Assembly: GCA_937889535.1 (NCBI GenBank)
Contig: CALBZW010000022.1
Coordinates: 1-64,000 of the forward strand
DNA length: 64,000 nt
Origin: an uncultured Candidatus Saccharibacteria bacterium
GTDB taxonomy: Bacteria; Patescibacteriota; Saccharimonadia; Saccharimonadales; Saccharimonadaceae
Reading direction: 5' to 3'
Shown: piece by piece, positions 46,667 to 53,712 of the stretch
How the letters are laid out: every line of letters starts with the position of its first letter
Position numbering within the stretch: position 1 is the stretch's first letter
Position numbers and translations under genes: made by a program
Notes under the pieces: model-generated
Database searches by the model: none
Seen by the model: only the letters and a program-made list of their open reading frames with translations
What the model was told of the DNA's origin: nothing

Positions 46667-46879
46667 CTTTTGTCCGTAGCGACGCTATACGTCTCGATAA
46701 TGGTAATATTGGGTATGCTGGCGGCAACGGGTACGCCTGGTCACGTATAGCCATATCCTTTATTAATACCTACTACCTGAATTTCAATACTACAGGAGTC
46801 AACCCGTCTAGCAGTGGTGATTATTGGTTTGGTTTCCCCCTCCGCTGCCTCTACCCAGGTAGTGCCTAATGGAGGAAAA
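46667..46879 (+). repeat. Orphan DGR variable repeat VR-F
   Basis: Between CTTTTGTCCGTAGCGAC and GGTTTCCCCCTCCGCTG it encodes FVRSDAIRLDNGNIGYAGGNGYAWSR... NTTGVNPSSSGDYWFGFPLRCLYPGSA, the closest of all copies to the template-encoded sequence (AGENGYGWSR... NTTNVNPSNNNNRYNGFPLR). Asn positions of the template are replaced by Ile, Tyr, Ser and Gly. An ATG at 46600 gives an 89-codon frame (MKVELNFLEKFNLAKICLE then the repeat) but with no ribosome site. The rnhA promoter lies 15 bases after it. Confidence 0.82.
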
Positions 46880-46894
46880 GGAAGTATGGCATGA

Positions 46895-46900
46895 TATAAT
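46895..46900 (+). promoter_or_regulatory. Extended -10 box of rnhA
   Basis: TGA-TATAAT is followed by a short leader with AGGAGGT before the ATG. Confidence 0.6.
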
Positions 46901-46921
46901 AGGGTGAATAGGAGGTAGAAA

Positions 46922-47338
46922 ATGAAGATTTTATGGACAGATGGCAGTGCAAGTCCAAATCCGGGGCCGGGGGGATTTGCGGTGATTGAGAATCACCAGC
47001 CAGTGGTGCTGGGAAGCGAAAAGCAATCGACGAACATTCGGATGGAGGGATTGGCGATGATTGCGGCGATTAAATATGCGAAGGGCGAGCCGTGCGAGAT
47101 TCATAGCGATTCGGAGTTCTGGATTAATGTAGTGACGAAGTGGGCGGGGAACTGGGCGCGGAATGGCTGGAAGAAGAAAACTGGCGAGATTAAGAATTTG
47201 GATATTGTGCAAGAATTGTATCAACTATATTTGGATAATCCAGTGGAGCTGGTGTGGGTGCGGGGGCATGTTGGTACGGCGGATAATGAGTTGGCGGATG
47301 AGTGGGCTAACAAAGCTCGGCAAGGCGCAAAAATCTAG
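46922..47338 (+). CDS. rnhA: Ribonuclease HI
   Basis: This 138-residue enzyme removes RNA from RNA-DNA hybrids. The catalytic carboxylates are Asp in LWTDGSASPNPGPGG, Glu in RMEGLAMIAAI, Asp in IHSDSEF and the late Asp in ADNELADEWAN, with His in VRGHVG. The handle region KWAGNWARNGWKKKTG is present. An RNase H close to a DGR cassette could in principle help to clear template RNA, but the gene is normal for any genome. Confidence 0.93.
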   Translation: MKILWTDGSASPNPGPGGFAVIENHQPVVLGSEKQSTNIRMEGLAMIAAIKYAKGEPCEIHSDSEFWINVVTKWAGNWARNGWKKKTGEIKNLDIVQELYQLYLDNPVELVWVRGHVGTADNELADEWANKARQGAKI

Positions 47339-47339
47339 G

Positions 47340-47462
47340 GGAGCTTGTTCTCGGAGCGAGCTACGGCGTTAGGAGCTGCGCTACGCAGGAGCAGGACTAT
47401 GAGTCCAGCTCCTTTGCGTTGCTCGCTCCTGCCTTGTATCTCATCTCCGATAACTTTGCTCC
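47340..47462. repeat. Palindromic element after rnhA
   Basis: The outer GGAGC and GCTCC, TCGGAG with CTCCGA, AGGAGC with GCTCCT, and the core GGAGC-A-GGACT-ATG-AGTCC-A-GCTCC form nested stems. It fills the space between two convergent genes. It resembles the fmt, priA and rplU elements in size and design. Confidence 0.6.
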
Positions 47463-47502
47463 TTAGCTTAGGTATAGTTTCGAGACGACTTTGCCTAGAA
47501 GT

Positions 47503-48288
47503 TTAGTGTCGGCCTGGTTTGCGGCGAGATGCTGGGGTGGCGTGTTTTGGCTGTCGGTTGTAGATGAAGTAGATGGCTGTGGCGGAGATAGCAGCGATGA
47601 AACTGACGAGGACAATGAAGACGATTGATGATGACCCGGAAATGCCGCCGGTTTTGGGGATTTCGACAGGTAGATTTTCGTCTGCGTCTTCGTCGACATT
47701 ATAACTTTCGGTAGATTCAAAAGTGGTTAAGGTGATGTCGTTGGATGATTGGCGGTCGGAGTCGGTCTTAGAATCGGTTGCTGTGGTAGTAGCGACAGCG
47801 GTGACGGCTGGAGTGCTTGAGATTGCCGAAGTCTGGCTTTGAGTGGTAGAGGTGGCGGTCGGCGCTGCGCTGGAAGACGGCGTTTGGGTAGCTTGGGCGG
47901 CGAGGCTTTCAGCGCGGACGATGCCGAAAAGATAGCGGCAGCTAGTAATCGCCTGGTCGATAACGGTCAGAGCGATACCGTAGGCTTCAGCATTGCGAAC
48001 GGTAAAATCAGCATTGTTATAGTTGGCAATCAGTAAATTGGTTTTGGTAACAAGGGAATGAAGATATTCGTATTCTTGATAGTATGGAGTATCTGGAGTA
48101 ATAGGAGTAGCGTTGGCGCCGTAATATTTTGAATAGTCAGCAAAGGTTTCGATACGAGTAACGGCAGCTTCGAGTTCGGATTTGGGTGGGAGGTTGACCG
48201 TGGTGGCTTCGGCGTGACCGGCGGGAAAGATGGCACAGATAGTGATTAAAATTGACACAAAAATACTGGTAACGGTCGAACGTCTCAT
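47503..48288 (-). CDS. Surface protein with IPKTG sorting signal
   Basis: The 261-residue protein has a signal peptide (MRRSTVTSIFVSILITICAIFPAGHAEA), a helical domain (KSELEAAVTRIETFADYSKYYG... VIDQAITSCRYLFGIV), a Ser/Thr/Ala-rich stalk of about 70 residues, and the sorting signal IPKTG near residue 212, then a hydrophobic helix and a Lys/Arg-rich tail. IPKTG is a known LPXTG variant. The ATG at 48288 follows AAGGAG; a longer frame upstream lacks a ribosome site. Together with the LPTTG protein at 27848 it implies a sortase elsewhere in the genome. Confidence 0.75.
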   Translation of the reverse strand: MRRSTVTSIFVSILITICAIFPAGHAEATTVNLPPKSELEAAVTRIETFADYSKYYGANATPITPDTPYYQEYEYLHSLVTKTNLLIANYNNADFTVRNAEAYGIALTVIDQAITSCRYLFGIVRAESLAAQATQTPSSSAAPTATSTTQSQTSAISSTPAVTAVATTTATDSKTDSDRQSSNDITLTTFESTESYNVDEDADENLPVEIPKTGGISGSSSIVFIVLVSFIAAISATAIYFIYNRQPKHATPASRRKPGRH

Positions 48289-48392
48289 ATTGTAACTCCT
48301 TATTTGCACTGATTGTAGCAAAGGGAAAATTAAAAGGCAAGCAGGAGCGGGATAGAGGTGGGGTTATGCTTGTGAGGTCAAAAATAGCATGG

Positions 48393-48398
48393 TATAAT
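48393..48398 (+). promoter_or_regulatory. -10 box of the CYTH gene
   Basis: TGG-TATAAT ends eight bases before the ATG at 48407; leaderless. Confidence 0.6.
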
Positions 48399-48406
48399 AG
48401 GGATAT

Positions 48407-48976
48407 ATGAAGAAACTTATTGTAAAAAGTCAACTGGTGGATCGGGCGAAATTTGACCGAAAGTTGGCGAATATCGGAATGGTGCTTTCGCCGGCGATTT
48501 GGCAGCATGAGCGGGTGTATGTTGCGCATGATTACCGCCCGCGGATGAATTATCCGAGATTGATGCTGCGGACGGAGGTAGCAGCGACTGACCAGCCGGC
48601 GCGGTATGCACTCAGGTTGAAGCGGCATATTGAGGATAGTGGTGTAGATTGGGTGAATTCGACACTGGTGGCGGACTATACGGAAGCGACGATGATGATT
48701 CATCAGCTCGGATATCGGAAGATGACGGAGGTGAGTCGACAGAGGCAAGAGCTGATCCTAGATGAGCGGACGGTGATTTATCTGGATACGCTGGAGGGTG
48801 TGCCGCAGCCGTTTTTGAAGATTGAGGCGGAACTAACGGATGAGATGTCGGTCGAAGCGGTACGAAAAGAATTGTTCACGACGCTGGATTTGCTGGGGCA
48901 GGAAACTTTTCTGATGCAGACGTATGCGGAGTTGATGACAGAACAAATGCAGCCGTATTATCTGCCAAAAAGCTAG
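48407..48976 (+). CDS. CYTH-domain protein (class IV adenylate cyclase-like)
   Basis: The 189-residue protein has the alternating charged strands of the triphosphate tunnel fold: MLRTEVAA, YALRLKRHIED, a late ELILDERTVIYLDTLEGVPQPFLKIEAEL, which matches the CYTH pattern of CyaB and thiamine-triphosphatase-like proteins. The classic N-terminal ExExK is not clear: the start reads KKLIVKSQLVDRAKF, so the first acidic pair seems lost. The substrate is unknown. Confidence 0.7.
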   Translation: MKKLIVKSQLVDRAKFDRKLANIGMVLSPAIWQHERVYVAHDYRPRMNYPRLMLRTEVAATDQPARYALRLKRHIEDSGVDWVNSTLVADYTEATMMIHQLGYRKMTEVSRQRQELILDERTVIYLDTLEGVPQPFLKIEAELTDEMSVEAVRKELFTTLDLLGQETFLMQTYAELMTEQMQPYYLPKS

Positions 48977-49000
48977 CTATAATGAGTTATTTCGGGTTTC

Positions 49001-49036
49001 GGACATAAAACAGATATGAATATCTGTTTTATGTCC
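49001..49036. terminator. Perfect 16-bp hairpin between convergent genes
   Basis: GGACATAAAACAGATA and its complement pair around TGAA. It can end transcription in both directions. Confidence 0.75.
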
Positions 49037-50145
49037 TATCCTCGCGGTGGTTCGCCCTCGGGTTCGGAGAGGAGTTTTTTGGATTTGATTTCGTAGCGGC
49101 GACCGTTGACTGGGGAGACGAAGTAATCTTCGCTGAGGAGATTGACGAACATGGTCAAATCCTTGTCGTCCATGATAATAATTGAGCCGTCATCATCGGT
49201 CATGAGTTCAAGTTGCATTTCGTCAGCGTAGTCGATGAGTTGGTCTTGAGACATTTCTTCGTTGATGTCGAGGGCTTGGAGTTTTTTCACAAGCGGTTTT
49301 TTGTCTTGGAGCAGGGTATTGAGTGTCAAGCCTTCGGCGAAACTGAGCTTATACTTGTCGGTCAGCTCTTTGGCCTTGGCGTCGGCGATAACTTGGGACT
49401 TGTAGTCGTACTGGAAAAGGTTTTCAAATTTCTTTTGGTTAAAGATTACGACAGTGTCGTCGATAATAGCGACTTGATTATCATCGGGCATTTTCAGAGC
49501 GACTTCGGCGGAGAATGGCTCAAAGCCCTCGCCGTTTAGCTCCCAGCTAGAGCCGCCTTTGAGGGCAGAGCTGGCGGAAATGGCTTTCGCGATGTAGAAA
49601 GTTTTGGTCTCGCCGTCGTCGCCAGGGTAAGTGAAGCGGGCGATGATGCCTTTGATTTTCTTAAACTCGTCGAGGTGGTCGCTCATGGAATCGATGTCGC
49701 GTGACTCATGTTCGATGAGATGGACGAGGGTCTCGGCACGGCCAACGTTGCTGAGAAGAGTGCGGTAGATGACCTTGTCTTCGCCGTCGGATTTCTCGTA
49801 TTCGCGGCATTCGAGGCCTTTGTCGGCTTCTTTGATAATATAACCGGTAGCTTCTTGCATGAAGAGGGCCTTCACGCTGGCGGTGAGCTGGTCAGAGTAA
49901 CGGACGCGGTAAGGGGTGTAATTTTTGTTAAAGAGAAAGAGCTCAACGGAGACATTGTTCTTCACCTCGTCGATTTCGTTTGCCCAATGGAAGACGTCAA
50001 AACTATTACTCGGGTGCTCATGCGAAGCGGAGCTTGTTGGAGTCTCTGTCGGTGCGCTCGCGGTATCAGCAATAGGCTCGGTTGGAGTGGTTTCGACCGG
50101 AGTGTCCGGAGTAACATTAGCTAGCTGATCGTCTTGATTATCCAT
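49036..50145 (-). CDS. DUF4868 (KwaB-like) protein
   Basis: The 369-residue protein has a Thr/Pro-rich N-terminal 45 residues and then the DUF4868 pattern: SVELFLFNKNYTPYRVRYSDQL, FKKIKGIIARFTYPGDDGETKTFYIAKAISASSALKG, and NQVAIIDDTVVIFNQKKFENLFQYDYKSQVIADA. This is the fold of KwaB, the soluble partner of the Kiwa anti-phage system. The membrane partner KwaA is not next to it; the adjacent genes are a CYTH protein and an unrelated membrane protein. The family call is from pattern memory. GTGAGG precedes the ATG and a TATAAT box is at 50169-50174 (minus). Confidence 0.6.
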   Translation of the reverse strand: MDNQDDQLANVTPDTPVETTPTEPIADTASAPTETPTSSASHEHPSNSFDVFHWANEIDEVKNNVSVELFLFNKNYTPYRVRYSDQLTASVKALFMQEATGYIIKEADKGLECREYEKSDGEDKVIYRTLLSNVGRAETLVHLIEHESRDIDSMSDHLDEFKKIKGIIARFTYPGDDGETKTFYIAKAISASSALKGGSSWELNGEGFEPFSAEVALKMPDDNQVAIIDDTVVIFNQKKFENLFQYDYKSQVIADAKAKELTDKYKLSFAEGLTLNTLLQDKKPLVKKLQALDINEEMSQDQLIDYADEMQLELMTDDDGSIIIMDDKDLTMFVNLLSEDYFVSPVNGRRYEIKSKKLLSEPEGEPPRG

Positions 50146-50291
50146 AAAATTTACCTCACTTTTGAGACATTATAGCATACTATCTTGGTTTTTGGAAACG
50201 AGAGCAAGCCTTATTTCGCTTGGGTGCTTGACTTTGCTTTCGGCTGACGCCGTAGAAAGGCCTGCGCATCCTCAGTTCTTCGCTCGGATGC

Positions 50292-50320
50292 TTGACTTTT
50301 TGGATAAAGTGTGCTACAAT
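50292..50320 (+). promoter_or_regulatory. Promoter of the membrane gene at 50473
   Basis: TTGACT (50292-50297), 17 bases ending in TGC, TACAAT (50315-50320). The stretch TTGACTTTTTGGA is identical to the promoter at 22666. A leader of about 145 bases follows. Confidence 0.65.
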
Positions 50321-50472
50321 AGAGCTATCCGAAGGGAATCTGCGGATTGCTTTTGAGGACATGGTGCTATAAATTTTAGGGATAGCAAGCAGCTTAAAAA
50401 CTAATTCATCTCGAGTTGGAGCTGTTTGCTATGCCAGAATTCTTTAAATTTTCAAAAATAGGAGGTAGAAAG

Positions 50473-51123
50473 ATGGCACGAGTGAAAGGTAAGGCCTATG
50501 AGCCAACGCGGAAAGAAAAGGCAGCGAAGAGGATGAAAAAAGTAAAGAAGATCCTTGTTGTCATTACGTTGATCTGCTGCGTGATAATGGTGATTAATGC
50601 CATTGCAGGTATGACTGGTAAGAAGGCTGTTGTCGAACATTTTGGCGGAGAAGAGAAAATGGCAGGATTGTCGGCGGCGGAGCTGCAAAATCCTTACTAT
50701 GCAGAGGCGAATAGGCGTATGGATGATGCGAGAACGCCAATAGGTAAAGTTTGGGGATTTTTTAATAATCTCTGGTGTTTGGCGTTACTCTGGAAGACTT
50801 GCCGATGGGGCTGGGGATTTAAGTCTACGGTGAGTTTTACGATTGCATTGTCTTGGGAAATAATCTTTTTGGCTATCGGTTTACCATTGTATTTTAGGTG
50901 GAAGAAGATTGCTGAGAAAAAAGAGGAAAAGAAGCCAATGGCTGACGTTCAAAAAGAAATGAATCAGAAATTGGAAGAGGAACAGCAAAAGATGGAACGT
51001 GAGGCTAAGGTTGCGGAGCAGAAGGCCAAGGATGAGGCTTGGCAAGAGGAATATGAAGCCATCATGCGACAGAAGAGAGTAGCCGAATGGGGCAATCGCG
51101 ATGGCGGAAATGGAAAGAGGTGA
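50473..51123 (+). CDS. Hypothetical membrane protein with C-terminal coiled coil
   Basis: The start ATG follows AGGAGG. The 216-residue product has a basic N-terminus (KAYEPTRKEKAAKRMKKVKK), a membrane helix (ILVVITLICCVIMVINAIAG), a loop with GFFNNLWCLALLWKTCRWGWGF, a second helix (TIALSWEIIFLAIGLPLYF) and a charged coiled coil (MNQKLEEEQQKMEREAKVAEQKAKDEAW). I recognise no family. Confidence 0.6.
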   Translation: MARVKGKAYEPTRKEKAAKRMKKVKKILVVITLICCVIMVINAIAGMTGKKAVVEHFGGEEKMAGLSAAELQNPYYAEANRRMDDARTPIGKVWGFFNNLWCLALLWKTCRWGWGFKSTVSFTIALSWEIIFLAIGLPLYFRWKKIAEKKEEKKPMADVQKEMNQKLEEEQQKMEREAKVAEQKAKDEAWQEEYEAIMRQKRVAEWGNRDGGNGKR

Positions 51124-51290
51124 TGAAGTTTTATGGGAGAGCCGCAAGTGGTGTGGCTCTCTTTTTCATGGTGAAAGTTTTGCACAGTGGAAGTTGTATC
51201 TGTTGACCTCAATAAGTTTTGCACATTGTGGAAAAATGATAGGAAATTGTAACAGGGAAGAGTGGAAAAAGCGAAAGAATTTTCAAAATA
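51124..51290. other. Intergenic stretch after the membrane gene
   Basis: I see no gene. GAGAGCCGCAAGTGGTGTGGCTCTC followed by TTTTT near 51137-51167 is a terminator for the gene at 50473. Confidence 0.6.
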
Positions 51291-51294
51291 ATGC

Positions 51295-51323
51295 TTGCGT
51301 TTTCTGAAAAAATCGGGTAAACT
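51295..51323 (+). promoter_or_regulatory. Promoter upstream of a non-coding region
   Basis: TTGCGT (51295-51300), a 17-base spacer and TAAACT (51318-51323) look like a sigma-70 promoter, but no gene follows for 400 bases. Confidence 0.5.
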
Positions 51324-51329
51324 GAAATC

Positions 51330-51700
51330 AGTGGACGAAAACCCATACAAACAAGTGAAAAACTACAAAAATAACACAAAAACGTAGCAAACACGAAGCG
51401 GGGAAGCACCACAAACAAACATATAAAAATATAGCAAATTAACAAAGTTTGAGATCGGCCAACTAGGAGTTTTTGCGCGCGTTTAGGATACGCGTCATAG
51501 AAACCACTAGTACCTCCCAACAAACACCTCCCAATTAACTCTAGGATTTTTGTCGTTAGATGAGAATCCACAACCCACTTTTACACTATAAGTCTCTCAA
51601 CGGCCGTAAGTGAGTCTGGTTTCGGCTAGGCAGGATTACGGTAGATTAAGTGTAGCAAGCAAACAAAAATTTTAGCAAATACAAAAACGCGGAAATTTCT
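51330..51700 (+). ncRNA. Candidate structured RNA upstream of the dcw cluster, unassigned
   Basis: After a good promoter, 370 bases have no convincing frame. The first part is A/C-rich and unstructured; from about 51450 on there are stems: ACTAG with CTAGT, GGATTTTT with GAGAATCC, CTCA-ACGGCCGTAAG-TGAG, and TTACACT (51577) with AGTGTAG. rsmH has its own promoter at 51727. I see none of the conserved blocks of RNase P RNA, tmRNA or SRP RNA. It may be a new RNA or a long leader. Confidence 0.4.
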
Positions 51701-51726
51701 AGTTGAACGGTCTCAAACAATGAGTG

Positions 51727-51732
51727 TATAAT
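51727..51732 (+). promoter_or_regulatory. Extended -10 box of rsmH
   Basis: TG-TATAAT ends six bases before the ATG at 51739, which makes that ATG, not the in-frame codon overlapping the -10 box, the start. Confidence 0.7.
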
Positions 51733-51738
51733 ATACAC

Positions 51739-52614
51739 ATGAAGGAACTTCATCAACCTGTATTATTGTCAGAAGTACTTAGCGTGCTAGCGCCACAGCC
51801 GGGTGAATCGTATATGGATTTGACGGCAGGGTATGCGGGGCATGCGAGTGAGATTTTGGATGTAACACAGAACTATAAGGATAGTGTCCTGGTAGATAGG
51901 GATGAAAATGCGATTCAGGTGCTAAAGGCGCGGTATGAAAACCGACCCCTTAGGACCCAGAAAGCGGATTTTTATAGTGCGGTGTTGCAGGAAATTGAGT
52001 GTGGAAACGCTTTTGATATGATATTGATGGATTTTGGAGTTTCTTCTCCGCAGCTAGACAGGGCAGAACGGGGTTTTTCGTTTAGCAAGGATGGTCCGCT
52101 GGATATGCGAATGGACCAGGGGCAAGATCTGACCGCCGAAAGGATTGTGAACAAATGGAGTGAAAGGGATCTTGTAGAGATATTGGAAAAATATGGCGAG
52201 GAAAAACCGGGATTTGCGAAGCTGATTGCACGAGCGATTATTCATGGGCGACCGTGGAGCAATACGAAGGAGCTGGGAGATGCGTTGGCGAAATATGGAC
52301 GAGGGGGGAAAGTTCATCCGGCGACACGAACATTCCAGGCGATTCGGATTGCGGTGAATGATGAGCTAGGGCAGATTGAGCGGACGTTGGAATTGTTGCC
52401 GAAGGTGTTGAAGCCTGGGGGACGAGTAGCGATCATTACGTTTCATAGTCTAGAAGACCGATTGGTGAAGGATTGGATGCGCGAAGCGTCGGGATACGGC
52501 GAGGAGTCAGAGATTAGGATTTTGACGAAAAAACCAATAACTGCGGAAACACAAGAGTTGTTTATCAACCCAAGAGCGAGGAGCGCGAAGCTGCGAGCGG
52601 CGATAAAACGGTAG
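51739..52614 (+). CDS. rsmH: 16S rRNA m4C1402 methyltransferase RsmH (MraW)
   Basis: The 291-residue SAM-dependent enzyme opens the dcw cluster, as in most bacteria, though mraZ is missing. Motifs: LHQPVLLSEVLSVLAPQPGESYMDLTAGYAGHASEIL, LMDFGVSSPQLDRAERGFSF, GPLDMRMDQ, and the end ITFHSLEDRLVKDWMRE with NPRARSAKLRAAIK. Leaderless promoter directly upstream. Confidence 0.94.
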   Translation: MKELHQPVLLSEVLSVLAPQPGESYMDLTAGYAGHASEILDVTQNYKDSVLVDRDENAIQVLKARYENRPLRTQKADFYSAVLQEIECGNAFDMILMDFGVSSPQLDRAERGFSFSKDGPLDMRMDQGQDLTAERIVNKWSERDLVEILEKYGEEKPGFAKLIARAIIHGRPWSNTKELGDALAKYGRGGKVHPATRTFQAIRIAVNDELGQIERTLELLPKVLKPGGRVAIITFHSLEDRLVKDWMREASGYGEESEIRILTKKPITAETQELFINPRARSAKLRAAIKR

Positions 52615-52808
52615 AGTGTGGAGACTAGACTGGAGCGCGGCAAGTGGCTAGCGAGGTAGAGTGCGCTGGAGCGTTCGGAGCGATTGGACATGATAATGGC
52701 AACTGGACTGAGGAAATACGGTGGCGTTGGCGATTAAGCTGATGCTGGCGGTGTTTTTTGATAGTTCAGCCAAGAAATAAAAACAAAATATAAAAAGGAG
52801 GCAAAATT

Positions 52809-52880
52809 ATGCCACGTCAAATTATTGTAACTAGCAACCGGTCACGTGCACAAAAGGTGCAAGTACACTTCGCGAAATAA
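52809..52880 (+). CDS. Possible 23-residue basic peptide with strong ribosome site
   Basis: AAAAAGGAGG stands eight bases before an ATG that opens MPRQIIVTSNRSRAQKVQVHF, then Ala-Lys and a stop. The quality of the ribosome site is much better than at most genes here. A structured, non-coding stretch follows. It could be a leader peptide controlling that region or ftsL, or a small protein. Confidence 0.45.
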   Translation: MPRQIIVTSNRSRAQKVQVHFAK

Positions 52881-53298
52881 GCGATAGACCATAGTTGCGG
52901 CCGCTTGCGTGTTTTTCTAGGTGGCGGGTGACTATGAAAATGTTATAATCTTTCGATTATAAAACATTTTCAGCCGTCAGCCCTGTTAATACCTTGAAAA
53001 CATGCTAAGCGGTCAAGCATGACTACGTTTTTCCGATTTATGGGGAGTTGGGGATATGGGCCTGATGGCCTACCACGGTTGAAGAGTTAGTCTCGGAAGT
53101 GTTTTTAACTACATGACCTTCCCAGCACGTGTTGCGCGATAGTTATAGCTCTGTCGCGCCGCGTCCTGGTCTAGCTTGAAGTAGCCTTTGATTTTGGAGA
53201 TTGGTTCGCAGATGGCGGGCTGCTGATGTTCGCGAGATATGGATTAGTAGGGAATGAAAAAATAACAAAAATAAAAACAGCGAGGAAAACAAAACAGA
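52881..53298 (+). ncRNA. Candidate structured region between rsmH and the ftsL-like gene
   Basis: Several stems are visible: GGGTGAC with GTCAGCCC enclosing TGAAAATGTT-ATAATC and its complement (about 52926-52985), ATGCT with AGCAT, GGCC-TGAT-GGCC, and GCGCGATAG with CTGTCGCGC (about 53134-53160). No reading frame is convincing. It may be a long regulatory leader or an independent RNA; I recognise no family. Confidence 0.45.
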
Positions 53299-53652
53299 AT
53301 GAGACCACAAACATACACGACAAGGCGAGGAGCGACGGTAGGTGCGTCGGCGGCTTGGTCAAGGAATCATAACACGGTGCGTCATACGCCAAAAACTTTG
53401 GGGTCGATTTCGAATGCGATGATTGTGGGGATGTTGGTACTCATCGTAGGGTTGATTTATGTAGCGCAGGGGACGCAGGCGACGAATTATGATTATGAAT
53501 TGTCGCAATTGGAAGATGAAATTTCGGAGCTAGAGGCGAAAAAAGAGGATTTGGCGGTCGAGAAAGCGCGCTTGACGTCGGTAGCGGCATCGGAGAACAG
53601 TACGGTGGCGAACACGATGGATACGGCGAGCGTAAGTGGATATGCAGAGTAA
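53299..53652 (+). CDS. FtsL/DivIC-like division protein
   Basis: The 117-residue bitopic protein has a basic N-terminal tail (about 38 residues), one membrane helix (NAMIVGMLVLIVGLIYVAQ) and a short coiled coil (YDYELSQLEDEISELEAKKEDLAVEKARLTSV), which is the FtsL layout, right before ftsI. Sequence identity in this family is low, so the call rests on topology and position. Confidence 0.7.
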   Translation: MRPQTYTTRRGATVGASAAWSRNHNTVRHTPKTLGSISNAMIVGMLVLIVGLIYVAQGTQATNYDYELSQLEDEISELEAKKEDLAVEKARLTSVAASENSTVANTMDTASVSGYAE

Positions 53653-53700
53653 GACATAAGATAGTTAGATGCTTGCCCTATTCCGTATATCTGGTTATGG

Positions 53701-53706
53701 TATAAT
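53701..53706 (+). promoter_or_regulatory. Extended -10 box of ftsI
   Basis: TGG-TATAAT ends six bases before the ATG; leaderless transcript inside the cluster. Confidence 0.65.
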
Positions 53707-53712
53707 TAAAGC

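Noticed and set aside
46600..46869. VR-F as a normal 89-residue gene
   Set aside because: There is no ribosome site or leaderless box at the ATG, no signal peptide and no body domain; the frame upstream of the repeat is an A/T hairpin.
51330..51700. RNase P RNA, tmRNA or SRP RNA upstream of rsmH
   Set aside because: The GGAAAGTCC block of RNase P RNA, a tag frame with a tRNA-like end, and the SRP apical motif are not present.
52881..53298. RNase P RNA or group I intron in the dcw cluster
   Set aside because: Conserved core sequences of neither were found; only local stems can be supported.
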